From Firmicutes bacterium ADurb.Bin146 (lineage in GTDB: Bacteria > Bacillota > Clostridia > DUPQ01), in NCBI GenBank assembly GCA_002070475.1, contig MWDI01000022.1, positions 62,001-126,000 on the forward strand: DNA of 64,000 nucleotides, read 5' to 3'. Below, in pieces: positions 1 to 8,905 of the stretch. Numbering within the stretch: position 1 is the stretch's first letter; the number at the start of each line of letters is the position of its first letter. The position numbers were made by a program, and so were the translations under genes. Below the pieces are notes generated by a model. It saw nothing but the letters and a program-made list of their open reading frames with translations. It searched no databases and was not told the origin of the DNA.

Positions 1-473
1 GTAGTTTAAGCGAAATATTTTCCAGAAGAATTGACCATATAAGGATGATTGGGTATGCTACGAAGGATTTTGTAGCGAGGATTGATTCCATAAAAACTTA
101 TTATCAAGCTAACATGATGATTTTGGAAAAGGAGATAAGGGAGAAGCTCTTCTTTAAACCAGGTCTTATATATACAAAAGTAAAAGATGAAGCTCCTTCG
201 AAATATATGGATTCAGCTGTTGTTAAAAATTCTCTAATTGCAGATGGATGCGTGATAAACGGGTGCGTTGAAAATAGCATAATATTCAGGGGAGTAAAGA
301 TCGAAAAAGGTGCAAAAATATCCGATTCGATTATTATGCAGAATTCCGAAGTACAGGAAAATGCGATACTTGAGCATGTTATATTGGATAAAGAGGTTAT
401 AATAAGACAGGATATCCGCCTGACAGGACAGGAATCCTATCTCATTCTTATTAATAAAGGAGCGATAGTGTGA
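1..473 (+). CDS. glgD: ADP-glucose pyrophosphorylase regulatory-type subunit GlgD, C-terminal part (5' truncated by window)
   Basis: The frame is open from base 3, upstream of the first ATG at 45, so the gene enters from the left and only its last ~157 codons are visible. The visible part has the end of the nucleotidyltransferase domain followed by left-handed beta-helix repeats with regularly spaced hydrophobic residues (for example NSLIADGCVINGCVENSII), as in the C-terminal domain of GlgC/GlgD. GlgD pairs with GlgC in Firmicutes to make ADP-glucose for glycogen synthase. The stop codon TGA overlaps the glgA start (TGATG), which supports a glg operon. The GlgD versus GlgC assignment rests on gene order (glgD directly before glgA) and on the divergent repeat sequence. 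GlgC itself could lie upstream of the window. Confidence 0.82.
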   Translation, partial: SLSEIFSRRIDHIRMIGYATKDFVARIDSIKTYYQANMMILEKEIREKLFFKPGLIYTKVKDEAPSKYMDSAVVKNSLIADGCVINGCVENSIIFRGVKIEKGAKISDSIIMQNSEVQENAILEHVILDKEVIIRQDIRLTGQESYLILINKGAIV

Positions 474-1918
474 TGAAGATTCTATATGTATCAACAGAAG
501 GCACTCCTTTTGCAAAAGCTGGCGGTCTTGCCGATGTGATAGGAGCATTACCATATGCTGTTGCGCAAAAGGGACATGATACTGCAATAATGATGCCATA
601 TTATAAGAGTATCAGGGATAAGTGGAAATATGAAGCTAAATTTCTTACAAGCACAATTGTGACTGTTGGCTGGCGAAAACAGTATGCAGGAATATTCTAT
701 ATCATTCATAAAGGAATAACTGTTTATTTCATAGACAATGAATTCTATTTCGGTTCAGATAAAATCTACAGTTATGGTGATTATGAAGCTGAGAGAACTG
801 CTTTTTTTAATAGAGCGGTCCTTGAGTCCATAAGGCTTCTTAATGTCACTTTTGATATCCTTCATCTTAATGACTGGCAGACAGCAATGATTGCGTTGCT
901 TTTAAAAGAACAGTATATAGGGAAGAAGGAGTACGAAGGTTTTTATGATGATATAAAAACTGTATTTACAATACATAACCTTAAATACCAGGGTATATTT
1001 GAACCATCAGTTCTCACTGACCTTTTCAGCCTTTCAATGGACTATATGTCCCTAGATAAACTGGAGTTCTTTGGAAGAGTAAACTTTATGAAAGCAGGAT
1101 TAGTATATTCCGACAAGATAACGACTGTCAGCAACACATACAAAGAGGAAATAAGAAACCCATTTTTTGGGGAAAATCTTGATGGGGTAATAAATACGAG
1201 AATTATCGATCTGTACGGTATTGTAAATGGCCTTGATGCACAAGAATATGATCCGAAAACTGATAAAAACATATATTCAAATTATGGCATACGTGATCTT
1301 GAGAAAAAAAAGGAAAACAAGAAAAGCCTTCAAAAACAACTGGATCTGGATATTAATGATAACGCTCCTATAGTAGCTATGGTAACAAGATTGGTATCAC
1401 AAAAAGGTTTAGATCTTGTAAGAAGAGTGTTTGATGATTTGATGTCGTTTAATATACAGTTTATAGTTCTAGGTACAGGTGAAGAGCAATATGAAAGCTT
1501 TTTTGAAGATGCTCATACAAGGTATTATGGTAAAGTTGCTTCACTGATAAGGTTTGATGAACAAATGGCAAGAAGGATATATGCTGGAGCAGATATGTTT
1601 CTGATGCCTTCTCTTTCTGAACCATGTGGAATCAGCCAGCTGATAGCAATGAGGTATGGAACTATTCCTATAGTTAGGGCAGTCGGGGGACTACGCGACA
1701 CTGTCACGCAGTATGATCCACAAAAAGAAACAGGAAATGGGTATTTGTTCCAAAATTACAACGCTCATGAAATGGCTCATACAGTTTTTCTTGCATGTCA
1801 GACTTATAAAGATCAGGAAAAATGGCTTAAACTTGTTAAAAGAGCGATGAAAACGGACTTTTCATGGGAAAATGCTGCTATACAATATATTGATGTATAT
1901 GAAAGGACTATAAAGTAA
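473..1918 (+). CDS. glgA: Glycogen synthase (ADP-glucose), GT5
   Basis: Transfers glucose from ADP-glucose to the non-reducing end of alpha-1,4-glucan in the cytoplasm. The N-terminus carries the family signature around KAGGLADV (ADP-glucose binding), with HLNDWQTA and TIHNLKYQG further on. The C-terminal Rossmann half has MVTRLVSQKGLDL and the EPCGISQLIAMRYGT acidic/glycine motif. At 481 residues it has the usual bacterial GlgA length. An in-frame GTG at 470 precedes ATG 473; I chose ATG because MKILYVSTEG is the typical start and it sits in a TGATG overlap with glgD. It is followed after 2 bases by a sugar epimerase gene and then glgP. Confidence 0.95.
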   Translation: MKILYVSTEGTPFAKAGGLADVIGALPYAVAQKGHDTAIMMPYYKSIRDKWKYEAKFLTSTIVTVGWRKQYAGIFYIIHKGITVYFIDNEFYFGSDKIYSYGDYEAERTAFFNRAVLESIRLLNVTFDILHLNDWQTAMIALLLKEQYIGKKEYEGFYDDIKTVFTIHNLKYQGIFEPSVLTDLFSLSMDYMSLDKLEFFGRVNFMKAGLVYSDKITTVSNTYKEEIRNPFFGENLDGVINTRIIDLYGIVNGLDAQEYDPKTDKNIYSNYGIRDLEKKKENKKSLQKQLDLDINDNAPIVAMVTRLVSQKGLDLVRRVFDDLMSFNIQFIVLGTGEEQYESFFEDAHTRYYGKVASLIRFDEQMARRIYAGADMFLMPSLSEPCGISQLIAMRYGTIPIVRAVGGLRDTVTQYDPQKETGNGYLFQNYNAHEMAHTVFLACQTYKDQEKWLKLVKRAMKTDFSWENAAIQYIDVYERTIK

Positions 1919-1920
1919 TT

Positions 1921-2796
1921 ATGAAATTTGGTATTTATTATGCATTCTGGGAAAAGCAGTGGGGCGCAGATTATACCAGATATATTCAAAAAGCTGCTTT
2001 GTTGGGATTCGATATACTTGAAATATCTTGTGCTTCGCTGGATGTTATGGAAAAGAAAGAAGTTGAACAGCTTAAGGCTGTCAAGAACAGCTTCGGTATT
2101 AAACTTACTGCCGGATATGGTCCAAAGCCTTCACAAAATATCGCAGCTGAAGATTTTTCTGTAGTTTCTGATACGTTAATATTTTGGAATAAAGTGTTTA
2201 AAGTTTTGTATGCATTGGATATAAGTACAGTTGGAGGCGGACTTTACTATTACTGGCCGGTGGATTTTAACAAGCCTGTTGATAAACTAAATGATTGGGA
2301 AAGAGCAGTTAAAGGTGTCCGGCAATTAGCTGATCTGGCTGCTGATTATGGAATTAATGTATGTATGGAAGCATTAAACAGACATGAGGGATTTCTTATT
2401 AATACAGCTTCTGAGTGTATGGAATTTGTAAAACAAGTTGATAAAAAAAATGTAAAAGTAATGCTTGATACATATCATATGAATATGGAAGAGGATGATA
2501 TGGAAGAGGCTATATTAAGTACAAAAGGTTTGTTAGGTCATTTTCATGTAGGAGAAAACAATAGGCGTCTTCCCGGACAGGGGCATATAATTGATTGGAA
2601 AAAAATAGGAAAAGCATTGCATAATATTAATTACAGTGAAGCTGTCGTTATGGAACCATTTGTTTTATGCGGAGGAAAAGTCGGCAGCGATATCAAAGTT
2701 TGGAGAGATTTGTCAAATAAAGCTACTGAAGAAATGATGGATCTTCAGGCTAAAGATTCCCTCGAATTTTTAAAGGATATTTTTGACAAAGACTAA
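1921..2796 (+). CDS. D-tagatose/D-psicose 3-epimerase-like sugar isomerase (AP-endonuclease 2 TIM barrel)
   Basis: A 291-residue TIM-barrel protein of the xylose-isomerase-like superfamily. The metal-binding tetrad of ketose 3-epimerases can be placed: Glu150 (VCMEAL), Asp183 (MLDTYHMNME), His209 (GHFHVGENNR) and Glu245 (VVMEPF), with spacing close to that of D-tagatose 3-epimerase. GENNR-x-PGQGHIDW-type residues around 211-226 are also typical. Family members epimerise free ketohexoses at C3 using Mn2+ or Co2+; the substrate here cannot be read from sequence. It starts 2 bases after glgA with no separate promoter visible and ends before the glgP promoter, so it should be co-transcribed with glgA. 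Its place inside a glycogen operon is unusual. Confidence 0.82.
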   Translation: MKFGIYYAFWEKQWGADYTRYIQKAALLGFDILEISCASLDVMEKKEVEQLKAVKNSFGIKLTAGYGPKPSQNIAAEDFSVVSDTLIFWNKVFKVLYALDISTVGGGLYYYWPVDFNKPVDKLNDWERAVKGVRQLADLAADYGINVCMEALNRHEGFLINTASECMEFVKQVDKKNVKVMLDTYHMNMEEDDMEEAILSTKGLLGHFHVGENNRRLPGQGHIIDWKKIGKALHNINYSEAVVMEPFVLCGGKVGSDIKVWRDLSNKATEEMMDLQAKDSLEFLKDIFDKD

Positions 2797-2801
2797 TCAT
2801 A

Positions 2802-2830
2802 TTGTAAATATTAAGATTTTTGTATATAAT
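2802..2830 (+). promoter_or_regulatory. Sigma-A type promoter for glgP
   Basis: TTGTAA at 2802-2807 and TATAAT at 2825-2830 are separated by 17 bases. Transcription would begin near 2837, leaving a leader of about 20 bases before the TTG start of glgP. This would let glgP be expressed independently of glgA. Prediction from sequence only. Confidence 0.6.
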
Positions 2831-2857
2831 ACTTGATTGGTAAAGGAGTATATTTAT

Positions 2858-5290
2858 TTGGATAATAAACTCAATAAAGAAAATAAAGTAATACGTCAGA
2901 TTAACGAGACCTTAAACAGGTCATTTGGTAAAACAATTGATAATGCGACACAGAATCAGTTATACAAGGCATTTGCAATAACAGTAAAAAATGAAATAAT
3001 GGACAAATGGTCTTCTTCAGATTTTACTAAAGATAATAAGCAGGTGTATTACTTGTCAATAGAATTTCTTATGGGTAGAGCACTATCTAATAACATTCTA
3101 AATATTGGTAGGCAAAAAGAATATCAGGAGGCATGCAAACTGCTAGGTTTGGATTTTGACAGCATAGCATCAAAAGAACCGGATGCCGGACTGGGCAATG
3201 GCGGATTAGGACGTTTGGCAGCATGCTTCATGGATTCATTAGCGACACTGGATCTGCCTGCACAGGGTTGTGGTATTCGTTATGAATACGGTTTATTCAG
3301 ACAGAAGATTATTGACGGACAACAGGTAGAGTATCCTGATACATGGCTTGAAGATGGGAATGTGTGGGAAATTGAAAGACTGGAAGAAAAAGTTGAAGTG
3401 CATTTTGGAGGCCAGATAAGTGAATCATGGGAAGGTGACAAGCTTAGATTCGTACACAGCGGTTATTCGACTGTATTAGCTGTACCATATGATATGCCCA
3501 TTATCGGGTACATGAATAATAGAATAAATTCATTAAGGCTTTGGAAAGCAGTATCACCAAAGCGTATAGATATGGCGAGCTTCAATAGAGGAGAGTATTT
3601 AAAAGCTATTGAAGAAAGAGAAATGGCAGAAGTATTATCACATATACTGTATCCAGAAGACAAGCATTACGAAGGCAAGTCACTTAGATTGAAACAGCAT
3701 TATTTCTTCGTTTCTGCTACTATGCAGATGATAGTCTCTCGTTTTCTAAAAACTAATCTTCCTTTGGATAAGTTACCAGAAAAAGCTGTGATTCATATTA
3801 ATGACACACATCCGGCCTTAGCAATACCTGAACTAATGAGGATTCTAATGGATGAACAAGGATTAGGTTGGGATGAAGCATGGGATATAACCAGCAGGAT
3901 GTTTGCTTATACTAATCATACCATTATGGCTGAAGCGCTTGAAAAATGGCCTGAGCAGCTATTTATCCAGATACTGCCAAGGATATATAGTATTGTGAAA
4001 GAGATAAACGAGCGTTTCTGTGCTATGGTTCACCGTGATTTTCCTCATAAAAGAGCAGATATACATAAAATAGCGATTATCGCATACGGTCAGATTGCTA
4101 TGGCTCCATTGTGCATAGCAGGCTCGTATTCTGTTAATGGTGTTTCTCAGCTACATTCACAAATTATTAAGGATGAGACATTCAAGGATTATTCAGCTGT
4201 TTTCCCATCAAAATTTACCAATGTCACTAATGGGGTAACTCATCGAAGATGGTTGATGCTGTCAAATCCTATGCTAACTGAACTCATAACGGAAAAGATA
4301 GGTAATGATTGGATAAGTGATCCTGTACAGCTAATCGAACTAAAAAAATATATTAACGATAATGAGTTTTTAGAAAAGTTTGATGAAATCAAGAAGCTCA
4401 ATAAGCGTAAGTTAGCTAAATATATTAAGCGGACTACTGGCATTACAGTAAGTGAAGATTCAATTTTTGATGTACAGGTAAAAAGGCTTCATGAGTATAA
4501 ACGGCAGTTAATGAATGTAATTAGAATACTCTATGATTATTTACAGATTTTATCTGATCCTGATAAGTTCAAAGATTTAACTCCAGTAACTTGTATTTTT
4601 GCAGCAAAAGCAGCACCTGGGTATAACAGAGCTAAGACAATAATTAAGCTTATAAATGATGTTGCTGAAAAAATAAATAATGATCCAAGGGTTATGGATA
4701 AAATAAAAGTAGTGTTTCTGGAGAATTATTCAGTATCACTAGCACAGATTATTTTCCCTGCTTCTGACATATCGCAACAGATTTCAACAGCTTCAAAAGA
4801 AGCAAGCGGGACAGGCAACATGAAGTTTATGATGAATGGTGCTCTTACTCTTGGAACGATGGATGGAGCTAATGTCGAGATACATGAAAGTGTTGGTGTG
4901 GAAAATATCTACATTTTTGGATATGATGCAAATACTGTTCAGCAGATATATAAGACAGGGCAATATGACCCAATGAAATATGTAAATGAGGATTTTATAC
5001 TAAAAACAGCATTGGACATGCTTATAGACGGTTCGTTAAATCCTGAAAGACTTAATCTTTACAAGGAGATTTATGAATCACTTGTTTCAAGTAAGCATGG
5101 CATGAGTGACCAATATCTAATATTAGGTGATTTCAAATCATATAAGCAAGCACATGATAAAATGATCAAAGATTACAATAACAGATTTGAATGGAATAAA
5201 AAAGCGCTTATAAATGTATCACAAAGCGGGCGGTTTTCCTCAGACATAAGTATAGCAAACTACAACAAGAAAATTTGGAAACTTAAATAA
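2858..5290 (+). CDS. glgP: Glycogen/maltodextrin phosphorylase, GT35
   Basis: Phosphorolyses alpha-1,4-glucan to glucose-1-phosphate. The PLP-lysine region is present near the C-terminus (EASGTGNMKFMMNGALTLGT), as are the typical FDVQVKRLHEYKRQLMN, AAKAAPGY and GLGNGGLGRLAACFMDS blocks. The frame is open to a TTG at 2837, but AAAGGAG at 2842-2848 lies 9 bases before an in-frame TTG at 2858, giving MDNKLNKENK; that TTG is the better start and yields 810 residues, typical for bacterial GlgP. The stop overlaps the next gene by one base (TAATG). No phosphorylation or regulatory extension is visible. Confidence 0.95.
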   Translation: MDNKLNKENKVIRQINETLNRSFGKTIDNATQNQLYKAFAITVKNEIMDKWSSSDFTKDNKQVYYLSIEFLMGRALSNNILNIGRQKEYQEACKLLGLDFDSIASKEPDAGLGNGGLGRLAACFMDSLATLDLPAQGCGIRYEYGLFRQKIIDGQQVEYPDTWLEDGNVWEIERLEEKVEVHFGGQISESWEGDKLRFVHSGYSTVLAVPYDMPIIGYMNNRINSLRLWKAVSPKRIDMASFNRGEYLKAIEEREMAEVLSHILYPEDKHYEGKSLRLKQHYFFVSATMQMIVSRFLKTNLPLDKLPEKAVIHINDTHPALAIPELMRILMDEQGLGWDEAWDITSRMFAYTNHTIMAEALEKWPEQLFIQILPRIYSIVKEINERFCAMVHRDFPHKRADIHKIAIIAYGQIAMAPLCIAGSYSVNGVSQLHSQIIKDETFKDYSAVFPSKFTNVTNGVTHRRWLMLSNPMLTELITEKIGNDWISDPVQLIELKKYINDNEFLEKFDEIKKLNKRKLAKYIKRTTGITVSEDSIFDVQVKRLHEYKRQLMNVIRILYDYLQILSDPDKFKDLTPVTCIFAAKAAPGYNRAKTIIKLINDVAEKINNDPRVMDKIKVVFLENYSVSLAQIIFPASDISQQISTASKEASGTGNMKFMMNGALTLGTMDGANVEIHESVGVENIYIFGYDANTVQQIYKTGQYDPMKYVNEDFILKTALDMLIDGSLNPERLNLYKEIYESLVSSKHGMSDQYLILGDFKSYKQAHDKMIKDYNNRFEWNKKALINVSQSGRFSSDISIANYNKKIWKLK

Positions 5291-7029
5291 TGCTGGAAAT
5301 ATATTTCAATAGCCGGGATATAACATATAAATCTTTATTTGGAGCTGTGCAGAGCAATTCAATTATTGAATTTCGCCTTGATGTCAGATGTGATGCTCCT
5401 GTAACTGCTTATATTATTATTAATAGAAGAAAATATCAAATGCAGCTGGAAAATCTTATACAAGATTTGTCAATATTCACCATTAAAACCAAAGCTTTGC
5501 CAAAACCAGGCCTAATGCACTATCATTTTGTCATATCTACACCTTATCACACAGTTTTTTATGGTAATCAACCGGATACTTATCAAGGAGAAGGTACTAA
5601 ATATCATAAAGATCCTTTAGATTACCAGATTACCGTATATGATGAGTACAGTACACCTGACTGGATAAAAGGCAGAATTATGTACCAGATATTTCCAGAC
5701 AGATTTTATAAAGAATCGATTATAAAAAGCCCATACTGGGAAAGAATTTATCATTCTGACTGGTACGAGGACCCTTATATAGAGCAGGATTTTCCTAGCA
5801 AAACTATGGAATGTTCAGACTTTTTTGGAGGAAATTTACAAGGGATAATAAAGAAGCTGGATTATATTAAATCATTGGGAGTCGGTGTTATATACTTGAA
5901 TCCTATTTATCTGGCTTATTCAAATCATCGGTATGATTCAGCTGATTATATGAGTATTGATGATACCCTAGGAACAAAAGAAGATTTACACGAATTATGC
6001 AATGAAGCTTTAAAGCGAGACATATATATTATTCTTGACATGGTATTTTCTCACACAGGAAGTGACAGCATATATTTTGATAAGAATAAAACTTTCAATA
6101 AAGGCGGAGCTTTTAACAATCCTCACTCACAATACAAAAACTGGTATTCTATAAACGAAGACGGCACATATGATTCCTGGTGGGGTATTGAAACTCTACC
6201 AAATACTAATGAAACTGACCCAGGATTCATGAGTCACGTATTTGATTCAATTGAACAATGGCTTTCTTTAGGTGTCAAGGGATTCAGGCTAGATGTTGCA
6301 GACGAGCTTCCTGATATTTTTATTAAAGAATTAAGAAAAACGCTTAAAAGTTTTGACCCTGAAGCTGTGCTCATTGGTGAAGTTTGGGAAGATGCAAGCA
6401 ACAAATACAGTTACGGAGCAAAAAGAGAATACTTATATGGATATGAACTGGACAGTGTTATGAACTATCCGTATAGAAATGCGATAATTAATTATGCGCT
6501 TGGTAGCATTAATGCTGAGTGCTTTGTCAGACAAATTGAGATTATCAGAGAAAATTATCCATTACAATCATTTGAATGTCTAATGAACATGTTAAGTACA
6601 CATGATGTTTCAAGGATTTTATCAGTTTTGGGAGGAAAAAGTTCTTTTGAAAACCTGCCAAGACTACAACAGAAAAATGTTTTACTGAATAAAAAGGAAT
6701 ATGATATAGCTTTGAAAAGATTACATTTTTGTTTAAATCTTCTAATGTGCCTTCCTGGCATACCTTCTATATATTATGCTGATGAAGCGGGGAGTCAAGG
6801 ATTAAAGGATCCATTTAACCGCAGAACTTATCCCTGGGAAAGAGTTGATATGCAGGTGTTTAATATGTATTCATCCATAATGAATAAAAGACATAAGGAT
6901 GACTTGCTGAAATATGGTGCTTTTTCAATAGTTAATCAAGATGGTAATGTTATTATAAAAAGGCAACATGGGAAAGAAATTTCTGAACATATTTTTAACA
7001 ACAAGGATCTGTCATATAAGGAGCACTAA
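5290..7029 (+). CDS. GH13 alpha-glucan hydrolase, neopullulanase/cyclomaltodextrinase type
   Basis: A cytoplasmic GH13 enzyme without signal peptide. Residues 1-115 look like the N-terminal beta domain of the neopullulanase group (CBM34-like), followed by the catalytic barrel starting at WIKGRIMYQIFPDRFY. The four GH13 regions are readable: DMVFSHTG (~250-257), GFRLDVADEL with nucleophile Asp335, LIGEVWED with acid Glu364, and STHDVSR with Asp439. This group hydrolyses cyclodextrins, maltodextrins or pullulan. At 579 residues it is near the family length, but only about 100 residues follow the last active-site region, so the C-terminal beta domain is short. It overlaps the glgP stop by one base, and probably trims glycogen branches for GlgP. 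It is not GlgB. Confidence 0.88.
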   Translation: MLEIYFNSRDITYKSLFGAVQSNSIIEFRLDVRCDAPVTAYIIINRRKYQMQLENLIQDLSIFTIKTKALPKPGLMHYHFVISTPYHTVFYGNQPDTYQGEGTKYHKDPLDYQITVYDEYSTPDWIKGRIMYQIFPDRFYKESIIKSPYWERIYHSDWYEDPYIEQDFPSKTMECSDFFGGNLQGIIKKLDYIKSLGVGVIYLNPIYLAYSNHRYDSADYMSIDDTLGTKEDLHELCNEALKRDIYIILDMVFSHTGSDSIYFDKNKTFNKGGAFNNPHSQYKNWYSINEDGTYDSWWGIETLPNTNETDPGFMSHVFDSIEQWLSLGVKGFRLDVADELPDIFIKELRKTLKSFDPEAVLIGEVWEDASNKYSYGAKREYLYGYELDSVMNYPYRNAIINYALGSINAECFVRQIEIIRENYPLQSFECLMNMLSTHDVSRILSVLGGKSSFENLPRLQQKNVLLNKKEYDIALKRLHFCLNLLMCLPGIPSIYYADEAGSQGLKDPFNRRTYPWERVDMQVFNMYSSIMNKRHKDDLLKYGAFSIVNQDGNVIIKRQHGKEISEHIFNNKDLSYKEH

Positions 7030-7160
7030 TTTTTAACACCTAAAAATTGAATGAAAAATTTATTTCTTATGATATGTATTTGTTTATCCAAAACCTATTT
7101 TATAATTATACTAACCGTTAGGTATCATAACCTTGCGCTAGTTAAAGAGCCATTATCTAA

Positions 7161-7189
7161 TTGACTTTATTAAGAATTTATTATATATT
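7161..7189 (+). promoter_or_regulatory. Sigma-A type promoter for the oadG-oadB unit
   Basis: TTGACT at 7161-7166 and TATATT at 7184-7189 are spaced 17 bases apart, with a short leader to the GGAGGTG ribosome site and the ATG at 7218. The gap 7030-7160 otherwise shows only an 8-bp inverted repeat just after the upstream stop (AATTTTTA...TAAAAATT, 7028-7048) that might slow transcription but lacks a clear T tract. Confidence 0.65.
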
Positions 7190-7217
7190 TGCTTAGATAG
7201 CAAATTGGAGGTGTACT

Positions 7218-7562
7218 ATGTCAGATTCATTATTGCAGACGATAACAGGCTTTCTAGTAGTAATCATGGGGATGTTTCTGCTGACAGGAATAATCATAAT
7301 TTTCTCAAAAATTATGTCCAAAAGAAGTGTGAAAAATACACAGACTATTATTGAAGAACCTGAACCTGTTGAATATATAGCGGAAATATCAAGTGATGAC
7401 AATGAAGTAATTGCATCTATATTAGCAAGTATTGAAGCTTATATGCAACAAAATAATATAAAGAATATATGCAATATTGTTATTAAACCTCTGATTAGAA
7501 CTTCAGCATCATCAAGCTGGAGCCAGGCTGGTAGAATTGAAAATGTAAGCAAAAAAGCATAA
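7218..7562 (+). CDS. Sodium-pump decarboxylase gamma-subunit-like protein (OadG family)
   Basis: A 114-residue protein with one N-terminal membrane helix (~residues 8-30, [20 protein letters not shown]), then a charged linker and a small cytoplasmic tail. This is the architecture of OadG/GcdC-type small subunits, which tether the carboxyltransferase to the membrane beta subunit. The identification rests on that topology and on the directly following beta-subunit gene 14 bases downstream. The C-terminal tail ([18 protein letters not shown] and [13 protein letters not shown]) is reminiscent of oxaloacetate decarboxylase gamma-type tails. A strong GGAGGTG ribosome site precedes ATG 7218. Sequence divergence keeps this at moderate confidence. 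Confidence 0.7.
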   Translation: MSDSLLQTITGFLVVIMGMFLLTGIIIIFSKIMSKRSVKNTQTIIEEPEPVEYIAEISSDDNEVIASILASIEAYMQQNNIKNICNIVIKPLIRTSASSSWSQAGRIENVSKKA

Positions 7563-7576
7563 AGGCGGGTATTAAA

Positions 7577-8743
7577 ATGTTATTAGAAATTTTAAAAGAT
7601 TTATATAATGAGTCAGCATTTACAATTATTACATGGCAACAGGGTGTGTTGATAATTATCTCTCTTGTGCTGCTATATCTTGGTATTGTTAAAAAATTCG
7701 AACCGCTACTTTTGATTCCTATTGCATTTGGTATGTTAGCCACAAATTTGCCTGGATCGAATGTCTATCACCCGGAATTATGGGCGGATATGAAAAATAT
7801 TAACTATGGAGATGTTTTGCGAAATGGCGGGCTTTTAGATATTTTATACATAGGTATTAAATCCGGATTATTCCCACCATTAATTTTCATGGGTATTGGT
7901 GCAATGACAGATTTCGGTCCGCTGATTGCAAACCCAAAGAGTTTTTTATTAGGCGCAGCAGCTCAGTTAGGTATCTTTTTAGCATATTATCTTGCAACAC
8001 TTGTAGGATTTACCCCTGCAGAAGGCGGTGCGATTGGCATAATCGGAGGTGCTGATGGGCCTACAGCTATATATACAGCATCTATTCTAGCACCACATCT
8101 GTTAGGAGCTATAGCAGTAGCAGCATATTCATATATGGCTTTGGTTCCAGTTATACAGCCTCCATTTATGAAACTGCTAACAACTAAGAAGGAGAGAGCT
8201 ATAGTAATGGAACAGCTTCGTCCGGTTACTAAAACTGAAAAAATTATTTTTCCGATACTAGTCACGATAGTAGTAGCTTTTCTTATTCCAAGTGCAGCGG
8301 TTCTTGTTGCATCGTTGATGGTTGGAAATCTTCTTAAGGAAAGTGGGGTAACGGAAAGATTGTCTAAGACCTTGCAAAATGAGTTTATAAACATCATAAC
8401 AATATGCTTAGGTCTTGCAGTTGGTGCGACCGCAACTGCTGAGAATTTTTTGAAAGCAGAAACATTAAAGATTCTAGGCATAGGAGTACTTGCATTTGTT
8501 TTTGGTACGATAGGTGGGTTGTTATTTGCGAAACTTATGAATTTATTCAGTAAAAAGAAAATAAATCCTCTTATAGGATCAGCTGGTGTTTCAGCAGTGC
8601 CAATGGCTGCAAGAATATCACAAAAAGTCGCTCAAGAGGAAAACCCAGGCATATTCCTTTTAATGCATGCGATGGGACCAAATGTTGCTGGCGTTATTGG
8701 TTCTGCTATTGCTGCAGGTGTACTTATATCACTTTTCGGTTGA
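7577..8743 (+). CDS. Na+-transporting decarboxylase beta subunit (OadB/GcdB/MmdB family)
   Basis: A highly hydrophobic 388-residue protein of the Na+-transporting carboxylic acid decarboxylase beta subunit family. It couples decarboxylation of a carboxybiotin to Na+ export. Family-typical stretches are [39 protein letters not shown], the [13 protein letters not shown] motif that contributes to the Na+/carboxybiotin site, and the C-terminal [20 protein letters not shown]. Length is close to the family's. No alpha subunit (carboxyltransferase) or biotin carrier (MKM motif) gene is present nearby, so the substrate (oxaloacetate, malonyl-, methylmalonyl- or glutaconyl-CoA) cannot be told. A terminator follows at 8767. 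Confidence 0.93.
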   Translation: MLLEILKDLYNESAFTIITWQQGVLIIISLVLLYLGIVKKFEPLLLIPIAFGMLATNLPGSNVYHPELWADMKNINYGDVLRNGGLLDILYIGIKSGLFPPLIFMGIGAMTDFGPLIANPKSFLLGAAAQLGIFLAYYLATLVGFTPAEGGAIGIIGGADGPTAIYTASILAPHLLGAIAVAAYSYMALVPVIQPPFMKLLTTKKERAIVMEQLRPVTKTEKIIFPILVTIVVAFLIPSAAVLVASLMVGNLLKESGVTERLSKTLQNEFINIITICLGLAVGATATAENFLKAETLKILGIGVLAFVFGTIGGLLFAKLMNLFSKKKINPLIGSAGVSAVPMAARISQKVAQEENPGIFLLMHAMGPNVAGVIGSAIAAGVLISLFG

Positions 8744-8766
8744 TTATAATTGGTTGTTATTAAATA

Positions 8767-8797
8767 AAACAGGGTTGTGTAAACTCTGTTTTTTTTT
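8767..8797 (+). terminator. Intrinsic terminator after oadB
   Basis: A hairpin with arms AAACAG(G)GTT and AAC(T)CTGTTT around a short GTGT loop is followed by a run of nine T's. It separates the decarboxylase pair from gdhA. A TATAAT at 8833-8838 could be a -10 element for gdhA, but no well-spaced -35 was found. Confidence 0.82.
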
Positions 8798-8905
8798 AAA
8801 AAAATATTGAATAATGTTTGTGTATGTGTTAATATAATCAAAATGATTTTTTGTAGATGAATAATATGCAAAAAAGCATATATTTTAAATGGGAGTATTT
8901 GAAAA

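Noticed and set aside
5290..7029. Considered as glycogen branching enzyme GlgB
   Set aside because: Domain order and active-site context (N-terminal beta domain then MYQIFPDRFY) are those of neopullulanases, and it is shorter than GlgB.
7987..8481. 164-codon minus-strand frame opposite oadB
   Set aside because: Shadow of the beta-subunit gene; no supporting signal.
8864..8881. ATATGC-AAAAAA-GCATAT hairpin upstream of gdhA as an operator or riboswitch
   Set aside because: Short, very AT-rich and common by chance in this sequence; no support beyond position.
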